The notes under the pieces were generated by a model. The model saw only the letters and a program-made list of their open reading frames with translations, was not told the DNA's origin and searched no databases. Source: Diprion similis (lineage: Eukaryota > Arthropoda > Insecta > Hymenoptera > Diprionidae). Taken from it: a stretch of 64,000 bases of DNA. Below are positions 55,011-64,000 of the stretch, piece after piece (the stretch's first letter is position 1; every line of letters begins with the position of its first letter). A program made the position numbers and the translations under genes. The stretch spans positions 6,882,001 to 6,946,000 of the forward strand of contig NC_060118.1 in assembly GCF_021155765.1 (NCBI RefSeq), written 5' to 3'.

Positions 55011-55016
55011 TTTATT
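55011..55016 (-). terminator. Candidate polyadenylation signal of CIAO2A
   Basis: TTTATT on the plus strand (AATAAA on the minus), 247 bp past the CIAO2A stop. It lies upstream of the WD-gene signal at 55223-55228, so the two convergent transcripts would overlap. Confidence 0.4.
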
Positions 55017-55222
55017 ACAGATTATTTAAGAAGAATTTGTGCTGCTCAAGATTTTAAGTTCTTTTTGTATTTAATTTCTGGCAATTAATTGTTTGTTCAT
55101 TTCTCAAGGTACGATTTCCGTATGACAAAACTGTAACTTGATATTTTAAAAAAGTTGAAAATGCGGATTTGCTTTTCAAAATATGTGTATACATATGTAC
55201 AAAAATTTTATGTATAAATATG

Positions 55223-55228
55223 AATAAA
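55223..55228 (+). terminator. Candidate polyadenylation signal of the WD-repeat gene
   Basis: AATAAA lies 255 bp after the stop codon and only 35 bp from the opposing CIAO2A stop codon. Confidence 0.45.
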
Positions 55229-55262
55229 TTTTTTCGAATAATTTAATAACTTACGGAAGAGG

Positions 55263-56262
55263 TCATTCTTCCTCTTGAATACACTTTTCGACAAGATCTC
55301 TCAAGTTAGGGTTTTCCATTGCAGCGGCGATTCGTTCCTTGTCGTTTATTTGTTTGTTTACTAAAATCAAACCACCAAGTAGTTACTACATATGAAAAAG
55401 AAATTATACACATCCATTCAAAAGATAACCATTTGATTTTCATTGAAAACTAACAAACCAGCGAAAAACTAAAGATTTTTCTTGAAATTATTTCAAATTT
55501 ATGTCAAAAGAATTGAATAAAATTGTAATGTATATTAGATTTCATCTGAAAATTTGGAAAAATCTGTTATCAAATATAGATCGTATAAACAAAGAGTATT
55601 ACTTTCATCTTCTGTCGCATGAGCCCCTTCCTTGATATAGATATCCAATTTGAACGAAGCGACTAGGTGACGTTCTAATTTAACACGGATACAGAGACCG
55701 ATGAGCGTAGCTAAGGAACAGTGTGGTACCGTTGGGTTAAACTCGATTCGAATTACTGAAACACCTTTTGTTGTCGGTTTATTTATGTAGACGCAATCTT
55801 CATACACTACATCCAGTTCTTCAAGGGTTTGGGGTTTTTCAGGATCTTTGATTGTTCGAAGTAAATCTAGAAAAAAAAAAAATTTGATATGAATTAAAAA
55901 TGAACATGTGCCAGAGGTTACAAAGCAGTTGAAAGAATATCGGTGAAAAAAATCTATGATAGCACAACAAATAAACGACAATAGTAGATTAGAGGTTAGG
56001 AGGGAGATTTGATCACAGATTACGCAGCACTTATGCAAATGTTTTCTGATTATAATTCAAGGTTTCAATGTATACATTATCGACGATTTGGAAAAAATCA
56101 CGAACCGTAAATAGTTTCCCTCAGCTCACTTTCATCCTTCAATAATAAAGTGCTCTGGTTTTTAGCTTTCAAAAGATCTTCCGGAGTAGCCATAACTCCG
56201 TACGGCAATATGCCTTCCTTGACTTTGTCCGATAGCGACAATTTACGAAAAAACGATAACAT
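55263..56262 (-). CDS. galla-1: CIAO2A (FAM96A / galla-1), cytosolic Fe-S targeting factor (172 aa)
   Basis: MIP18-family proteins work with CIAO1 and MMS19 to deliver Fe-S clusters to cytosolic and nuclear apoproteins; the 2A branch serves IRP1/aconitase. Exons in coding order: 56106-56262, 55603-55866, 55263-55360 (519 nt, phase 1 joins). The core is unmistakable: [36 protein letters not shown] with the conserved reactive Cys, [28 protein letters not shown]. The KQINDKER...MENPNLR ending and [12 protein letters not shown] favour CIAO2A over CIAO2B. I chose the ATG at 56262; an internal ATG at 56193 would drop 23 residues ([18 protein letters not shown]...) but keep the whole domain. Confidence 0.93.
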
Positions 56263-57769
56263 ACTTATTTTTCACGTACCAACAACAAATAAAAAAAATT
56301 ATCACCTATTACGAAATCAAACCAATTTCATTGTGGTGTGTACAGATTTCCAAAGTCCAAATCATCCAAAACTATTCGAACTGTCAACACTGGTCGCACT
56401 GATAAACTTTGGATCATGAACATTATATTCAGATAGATTGCCTTCATGTAAAGCTTCTAGTGAAACCCACGATGGAACTAGGCTGGACTTTCGTTGGCAG
56501 CAACGATAGCGAAAAACTGCCCGTGAAAATCTGTTGGCAGCAGTAGTCAGCGACAAAATGTTGATTCCGTCAAAACATACTCTTTGTGCTTATCGTGCTT
56601 ATCAACGGAATTCGGAATCTAGTAAATGTTATTTATTTCGTTTCGTCGCTGTCATGGGAAAGTACCCTTAAGGTGCGTTCCGAAATTAGCTGGCAGTGCT
56701 AAAAACTCCCTAGGACAGAGGCAGAGCTATCCACGATATCAGCAGTGCAAAAGAGATAAAAGATTGTTCACAGCACTTGCAGCTAAAACGGGATTGGGCT
56801 CGAGTTCATGCGTTTTCACTGTAGTTAGCGCTTATTTAACCCAACCCCAATCCGACTTATACCCAGGATTTGAATAAACCGTCGGTGGAAACGGTGGAAA
56901 CATAGAATAGGGAGCATTATTACATAATCTTATAAAACAATCAAATTAAGTTAGGAATATTAATTTGGCCCTGTGAATATTCACTTTCATTATTTATTCG
57001 CAAGTATATTCGAATCCCACTCATAGCGCCTCGTTACTGAAGGCCAACTTAGGATTCAAATAGAATGCAAAAAATCGATCACATTTCACCAATACAGCTT
57101 GAAACGTTACATAGGAAGTTTTAGAATTTATTTTTCTTCCCTTTCCTAGCAATTAGCGCTACAAAATTGTAATTTTTCGATCATTCTCGACAACACTGTA
57201 TGACGAAACGTCCTTAGTAATAATGCTACACATGATTCCTATGAGAAGGTATCATGTAACACGGACAGTATCGACAGTATGTAAAAATTTTCCACCCATT
57301 GTGTGAGCCGCGGCCATTAGGATCGCAGAGTAGGAATTTAAAAATGCGTTCCAATCTCAATTGTTAATAAAATAATTAAAATATTCAACGACGTGCTTAT
57401 TCAACGGTGTAGTCCGAATTTTAAATTTTATAAAAAAAAATTTCGAAATAAATTGAACCATTTTGTCCCATTTCAATACCGTGCATTAAAAAAAAAAAAA
57501 AGTATAAGCTTATGTATTCTTCGAATTTAGGTAAGGTTACGTCAAATCGAGTGAAGAGCACAAGGCATTTGCGATAACACAAAATATGCAAATACGCACA
57601 CACAACACAGCTGTAGCGAAGAAACGTCAAATCAAAAATGTCGAACATTATATTTAACAAAAAAGGTTCAGGGACGCGATAGACGTTCGGTGTTTCGATA
57701 AAAATTGCTTACTCGCTGCCAATCGTGATACGCAATTTCATCAACGCGTTCAATCTCATCTACCGAAAA
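56263..57769. promoter_or_regulatory. Divergent intergenic region between galla-1 and Diap2
   Basis: The two genes point away from each other from this 1.5-kb region, so it holds both promoters. No TATA box is obvious; a somewhat GC-richer stretch at 56440-56880 is the better promoter candidate for galla-1. No additional gene seen. Confidence 0.4.
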
Positions 57770-58664
57770 ATGAACGTCGAGGAAAACAGGTTAAGAACAT
57801 TTTCGGACTGGCCATCGAACGCGGCGGTCGACTGCAGCCGCATTGCCAGGGCCGGATTTTACTACACAGGTCGGAGCCTTGAGGTTCAATGTTTTTTATG
57901 CGGTGGCAAGATCACCGAATGGAATTATGGGGACCAGGTGATGGCTCGCCACCGTCAGCTCGATCCGAATTGTCCCTTTGTTCTGAACCCGTCGAGTACT
58001 TGCAACGTGCCATTAGTCTCGTCTCCGAATCCTCTATCCTCGGCTTCATCTTCGCCGTCATCGTCATCAATCTCTCGGCAACAGCAGAACAACCGTAACC
58101 CAACACCAGCCGTGTCCGCAGCCGTAAGAAGAAGCCAGGAACCAAGAGCAGAGTACAGAACCGAGGCTCAGAGATTGAGAACGTTCAACAATTGGCCTGT
58201 ACCAATGATCGTGTCACCAGAAAGCCTTGCCAAAGCAGGATTTTATTACCTTCAAGAAGCCGACATGGTAGGAAAATGCTAGAACATTCAGAGGTTTGCT
58301 CGTTTCTTTCATTTTTTCATTATCGTCGCTAAAATGTAACTGACATGAGTGTATATTGTATTGATATCCTTTTTTTTCTAGGTGGAGTGCGCATTTTGTC
58401 GTGGTGTTATCATGAAGTGGGAACCTGGAGACGAACCTGACAGAGAGCATAGAATTCACTTTCCGAGCTGTGATTTCTACCTACATAGAGAGAATAACGA
58501 ATGTAAATCATTCTTATCGATTTGCCTGGGTTTCTAACTCTCAGCAGGGTAGAAAAAAACCTCTTTTTTTTCTATGCAATGATGTCTGCAGTGCTTGTAG
58601 CCGATTATTTTCCTCGTTTTTCATGACTTGCCCTTGCGTTTTCAATCAAATAGTAACTTGGACT

Positions 58665-58701
<37 letters not shown>

Positions 58702-61700
58702 CTTTTATTTGTATGACTGGGACTTGCAACAGCGTTGTATGAAAGGTCGTAAACTTAGAACAATGAAACATCAAGAATAGTGCAGAGATCTACTAAATGC
58801 ACATAGTATCGGTGACTTTTTCATCAATTTTACCATTAGGCGAATCAAAAAATATGAGACATGTACGGAGTATTTTAGTGATTAATTTGAGATTTTTTCA
58901 AGCACTCATATTCTGTGAGAGATTTTTTTAATATCTGCATTTTAAAAAATTCCATTTCTCTTGTTATGATCGTATCAAAAACATTCAAATGCGATATTTT
59001 CTGATCGTGAAATATACTTGCAAGAAAAATAGGTTCAACATTCAGGAGTCAAACGAAAATATGCATGATTCTCTGATTCTTTGATTTGACAAAATTAAAT
59101 CTCGCCATTTTGTTTCTTCAATTTTGCGCTAGGAGTCGGCTAATAACATACTTTTCAACTTTCAACACTTCGAATCTGTAACTCAAGAATTATTAATGAA
59201 AAAGCATTCTTGTCACTTATTATTCTGGCTTAGACACCCCTCTTAAGATAGTAACGCATGATGTCATTACATTTATAACACAGTTGTCTAACTTCATAAT
59301 AGTTTGCACTCAACTAAGTAGGGTGACACTGGGACCATCATCTATTTATTCAATCTAGTTTTGCAATACTAAAGTTAATAATAACTGTTCTGGCAATGTC
59401 ATGAAAGTACAGTATAGGCAATGAGTTTTGTGATTATTTTATAATCGAATAGTAGAATGGGTGCAGGTAATTTGATAAAAACTATATTTAAACTGAGTAG
59501 AACTGTAAATAATATTGAAGAAAGATTTGGGTATCTAATGGGAACTAAAATATAAACTAACAAGATAGAATCAGAAACATCCGCCAACAAAATGTTGTTA
59601 AAATTAAACCAGAGGAAATCTTGAGATTTGATTCAAACACTATTTCTAGAAAGGATTATTTACTGAATTCTTTCCTCTGATTAGTATTGTCTACAGAAAA
59701 GGTGGAGTTGGGTAATGTGAAATTGACTTCAGGGACAGAGTCAGACCTAACGGAGCTTGGAATTCAAACGCACACCGCGCCTCGACAACCCAAACATGCC
59801 ACCTATGAAGGTAGATTACGAACATATCAAGGATGGCCTGAGAGCTTGAGACAAACCCCGGAAATGTTGGCTGACGCAGGCTTCTATTACGTCGGTAAGT
59901 TTTTTAAGAAATTATCCAACGACGATAATGGTCGTCGAGACATCAAAAATCGATTGCAACGAATGTTTGCATCTGTTTAAATAAAAACTTTTGGTAATTG
60001 ATAATTTTGATCTTCAAATCTTCACACGCTATATATGTAATAGGGGTTGAGGACCAAGTCAGGTGTTTTTACTGCGATGGAGGATTGCGTAATTGGGAAG
60101 CAACGGATGACGCATGGACTGAGCATGCCAAATGGTTTCCAAAATGTGGATTCGTTGCTCTAGTTAGAGGACAAGAGTTTATCAAACATTGTATAGACAA
60201 TCGACCGCCTCTAGATCCTTCGGTGCGCTACAATTATGTTATTCATTATTTTCAAATGGTCAATGGTAGTGCGTTAACAGGGTGTACTGCAATTTAAAAG
60301 GTTGAGAAATTACAGGGATTTCCACTTTACGGACCAGTATCATGAAATTTCTGAAAATTTTGATTTTTAAATTGCACACATGCTTGCATGAGTGTATAAA
60401 GATTTATTGCATATCTTTGGAGATCTTTTGGTGTCAGTACGATAATATATAATCTTGCAAATTGTCAAACTAGCCAAATTGAGAAATCAATTCTTAAGGA
60501 GGAGTATACGAGTAGACGGTTGAAAAATTGGGTGTATTTAGAGAATTTATATCTCCACAACCAATTATTCAATCGCATTGAGGTTTATTTTATTTACAAG
60601 TATGTACATCAAGCGTCATTTACATGTTTCCATTCTTATTACAATCAATTATTAGTTATTGTTCAAACATTGTTTGTTGTTTACTAAAACATTCTTATTC
60701 ATTCGGTTGACGGTGACATGTTTTGAGGTGCACACGGTACCCCAAAAACGGCTCAAACAATTTACTTCAAATTTGGAAACAGTATTCATGAATAGTTTAT
60801 CTTCTTTGTCTCATTTCAAATCTTTTATTTTATTAAAAAGAAAAACGGTAACCGTTGAATTGGACATTTGGTTTTTTTATATACTAAACTATAAATGTTT
60901 TATAATTTAATAAAAAGAAGGATTATGGAAAAGAGGGTCAACTTTTCAAGAATATTATCTCCAAATTTGAAGAAAATTCGTTTCAACTTTTTTTTGAGAT
61001 ACTGTACGTATTACAAATGATGTAACTGACTGAAAAAGTAAACGTTATTGTCAATAGCAATACTTCCTATCAATTGATTCAAATGAAAAAAGGTGTAAGT
61101 AAAGCTTGATCCATGTACTTTAGAATAAAACAAACCCCACTCGAATTAAATAACTGGTTCTTCAGATAGAAATTCCCAAAATTCATCCACGTTTTCAGCC
61201 ATCTACTCGTATAATTTAAATTTTCAAGAAATTTTGAATTGCCACGCTGTTGGACTTTCGGACTTGTGTTACAACATTTTGTAATATAATGTATTTTTTG
61301 AACCTCCACAGATATTTGCTGGAGTGGCAGACAATGGATCTGGTGATGTAACAGAAACTCATCTACCCTCGCTATCAACTGTTGCCCCACCAAACATACG
61401 TAGTGTCACTGAAGCTGAGATTGAAGAGTTACTCAACACAGCTCCTGCATTGGTAATTGCATGAAATTGCATAAAGTATCGCAATTCTCATATCTCTTCC
61501 TAATAAACTTCAAATAAAGTAAAAACAAGCAGTATGTAAATAGATTAATCATGTACCGAAACTGCGCAAGTATTGAAATCATCAACAGATTTATAGCAGC
61601 CTGCTGTCATTCCCGTTATGGACATTATGTATAATCTGGGGAAAAACCACAAACATGTCATTGATTTCTCAGCACATAATCTCTTGGACTCCAAATAAAG

Positions 61701-62580
61701 CACTTGTTTTGTATTAAGAAGAATCTTTATGATTACACTACAATAACCATCAATTATTGTGACTAAATTTGTTTGAACTGAAATATTGTAGGCCGCATTG
61801 GAAATTGGATTACACGTCGGAAGAGTCAAAGCAGCGCTTAGACAAAGAATTGAACAAACGGGTATCCCATTCACAAACGCCGATCAGCTTATCGAAGATG
61901 CACTTCATGTGCAGTTCAGAGAAGATGAGGGCAGGTGAGTTGAAAAATTATATTTTGTCGTAAAATAATACTCCATCAGATATTGGTTAAACTGAAACAT
62001 TTCACGTTCGTCTTCAGGTCTGACAATCACACTCCAGAGTCCCCGTCAGCAGAATTGACTAATCTATTAAACCAAGTCATAGCATCGAGAACATTGAATG
62101 ATTCGGATAGCCATGAGGAGCAATTTAACGAAGAGCATAGAGTGCAAAAAAATATGGCACAAGGTGTTGACCTCAATGGAGATAGAGTCACGAATTCCAA
62201 ATGCACGGAAACAGTGGAGGGAAACGGGAGACCTGTGGAAATGAAAAAACGTGAATCTAGCGAAAATTGTACAGGTAGTACATTGAATTGTACTTAACAA
62301 TTTTTTTTCCAGTTATACCTAATTTTTTCTATCTTGATATAGAGCATTCGAAATTATTTTCCAACTGATCTGCTGTTTTTACTTTTCAGTTTCCCTGGAG
62401 GAAGAGAATAGAAGACTAAAAGAAGCTCGATTGTGTAAAATCTGTATGGACAGAGAGGTAGCAGTAGTTTTTCTACCGTGTGGACATTTGTCAACGTGTG
62501 TTCATTGTGCCCCATCTTTGAAACATTGTCCAATGTGTCGTCAAGAAATTCGAGCTACAGTCCGGACATTTTTAGCATAA
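57770..62580 (+). CDS. Diap2: Inhibitor of apoptosis 2 (three BIRs, UBA-like, RING; 579 aa)
   Basis: An E3 ubiquitin ligase that restrains caspases and, in flies, drives IMD/NF-kB signalling through K63 chains. Exons: 57770-58267, 58382-58502, 59685-59894, 60044-60222, 61312-61452, 61792-61934, 62018-62274, 62390-62580 (1740 nt). BIR1 ~residues 5-68 (RLRTFSDWP, CFLC, H, C). Between BIR1 and BIR2 lies an unusually Ser/Pro-rich linker of about 65 residues. BIR2 spans the first intron (RLRTFNNWP ... CAFC ... HRIHFPSCDF), BIR3 spans exons 3-4 (RLRTYQGWP ... CFYC ... HAKWFPKCGF), a UBA-like helical part follows (EIEELLNTAPAL...IEDALHVQF), and the RING ends the protein (CKICMDREVAVVFLPCGH ... CPMC ... 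VRTFLA). The BIR3-BIR3 exon join needs the acceptor at 59684; the exon 4 donor (CG|GTGCGC at 60223) is weak but is the only one that keeps frame. Confidence 0.93.
58670..58701. repeat. Long poly-T tract in a Diap2 intron
   Basis: More than 30 consecutive T in intron 2. This is a mononucleotide run whose exact length is prone to sequencing error. Confidence 0.8.
60501..61215. mobile_element. MITE of the three-member family (copy 3), in a Diap2 intron
   Basis: The left arm (ACGAGTAGACGGTTGAAAAA, ACAACCAATTATTCAATCGC) is mirrored at 61118-61212 (CATCCACGTTTTCAGCCATC, ACTCGTATAA). This is the longest copy (about 715 bp). It sits entirely inside the intron between BIR3 and the UBA-like exon and encodes nothing recognisable. 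Confidence 0.75.
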
Positions 62581-64000
62581 TTTTCATGATATTATTGGTG
62601 ATGTATCAAGCACCTAACGAAATTGTATATTTTATTTCTTATTATAGCTGTTTTTGTGCCAATTTTTTCATAGCACCAACCAAAATAACCAAAGCGAAAA
62701 AATCTGAAATTAGTGTAGAAAAATAAATGTTTTTTTTTTTTCTTCTTTCAAATTATTTTCTATACACCGGATCATGTCTATATGATGATGACTATCACAA
62801 TTTTTATTTACTGAAGTATAAGTACTTATAGATCCTAGTCGTCGGTAAATCATAGTTTCCAATATTATTGTCGATAAATTGAAATATTTACAAGCTGATA
62901 TTTGACGTTGATGTTAACAAAGTTATAGAAGGCAGGTAATTTACACGAATATTTTGCAAACTGATTATGCAATTGTTCAAACTAAATCGTCTAAAATGTA
63001 TACTTAGAAATATCAAAATCTGTTCCATAGTTGTAAGAAGACATGTTGATATATACTACTTTATCATAATATAATCAACTGAGATTGCACTATTTATTTT
63101 TTTCCGAGATCTTTACATACTTATTTATTTTGTTGAATAAAATACTATACAGATATAATTATACTATTAAATGTTAAATTGAGCTATATGGGCTAAATAA
63201 ACTCTGAATATTATTCATCAACATTTCATTCCGAAATTATAATTCCCAACAGTTTCTACGCGAACGATTTCATTCGGAGAATTTATCTCTATCATATAGC
63301 AAAACAACTCTCCTTGAATTTATTGTTCTTAAGGTTATTGTCGAACGACCGGTTGATAGCTTATCGTTTACAGGGTATGCCGATGTTAAATATATATGAT
63401 AAGATATTTTCAAGATAGAATCGTTGGCAATATTTCGCGGTTGTTCCATGGAGGAAAATTACGGGAGAGTCGCAGACACACACTGACAATGTAATATTCC
63501 CGTAATGAAAGAACGGATTCACACATGCTATAAATGTCCCTCCAGCTAGTGTTTTCTGATAATGAGTATACCACATAAATCCAGCGAGTCTTATTGTGCT
63601 CGGCAGTCGGCACCAGGGTACAGAGTTTCGAAGTCATTGTATATTTAAGACCTTTCATATTCCTTTTGCGTGAATTTTCATTTTTCCGGATTCCATCGGT
63701 AAGTACAACGATTCTTCAATTTCAATCATTATACTTTGTATACTGTATGTACATTAGGGTGGGTAAAAAAAACCGACTATTTTTTTTTTTTTTTTACTTT
63801 ATACTCTGAAAAATCGGTTGCTATACACCTCTAAAAAATACTCACCAAATATGAGCTCTTAATTTTGATAGGAAGGTTCTCCGCTTTATAGTTTTCCATT
63901 TATTCCTCAGTATTAGAAACGAAAATTTGTATCTCTCTATTAAATGTTCGTTAAAAAATATCTCTTTTCATATTCTTGTAGGAAATTGAACGCTCTACAA
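62581..64000. other. Diap2 3' UTR and intergenic DNA to the window end
   Basis: AATAAA at 62722-62727 probably ends the Diap2 transcript. The remainder is AT-rich without a gene. From 63757 the sequence AGGGTGGGTAAAAAA followed by a T tract resembles the end of a transposable element, cut by the window edge. Confidence 0.45.

Overview
The window is insect nuclear DNA: AT-rich, with short GT-AG introns, AATAAA polyadenylation signals and many small inverted-repeat transposons. Hexamerin storage-protein genes place it in the Insecta. A holometabolous, probably hymenopteran, insect fits best, but the sequence alone does not name the species.

Layout. (1) 1-18400 is a hexamerin cluster. It holds the last two exons of one hexamerin (11-836, 'L type'), a complete six-exon hexamerin (2921-5445, 'H type'), a truncated L pseudogene (8849-9335) and a second complete H hexamerin (12567-15075). 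It is best read as an imperfect tandem duplication of a unit of about 8.5-9.6 kb running from inside L to about 3.3 kb beyond H. Both units also carry decayed copies of an unrecognised two-exon gene (1083-1560 and 10388-10975) and a non-coding block of 511 bp (7331-7841 and 17255-17765) differing at one base. (2) 18400-21700 is gene-poor and rich in inverted-repeat elements. (3) 21719-24504, plus strand: a Spaetzle-family cystine-knot ligand, probably spz4, with its first exon not found. (4) 26432-29886, minus: WDR43/UTP5, a ribosome-biogenesis protein. (5) 31592-35307, plus: the Shc adaptor (PTB-CH1-SH2). (6) 38898-44237, minus: FEM1B, an ankyrin-repeat substrate receptor of CUL2 ubiquitin ligases. 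(7) 46845-54968, plus: a large WD-repeat protein of about 1384 aa in about 28 exons. (8) 55263-56262, minus: CIAO2A/galla-1, a cytosolic Fe-S targeting factor, convergent with the WD gene. (9) 57770-62580, plus: an IAP2/Diap2-type inhibitor of apoptosis with three BIRs, a UBA-like segment and a RING. The rest is intergenic DNA with further elements at the right edge.

The unique genes show no operon-like logic; they are ordinary neighbours with separate roles (Toll-type ligand, rRNA processing, receptor tyrosine kinase signalling, ubiquitin ligation, Fe-S assembly, IMD/apoptosis). The unusual part is the hexamerin cluster. Its two H genes share almost all intron sequence, a C/EBP-type palindrome at the same distance from the TATA box, and the near-identical non-coding block, which points to recent gene conversion or strong constraint. 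Exon boundaries were derived by hand from reading-frame continuity and splice dinucleotides; in each gene described as complete, the exon lengths sum to a multiple of three.
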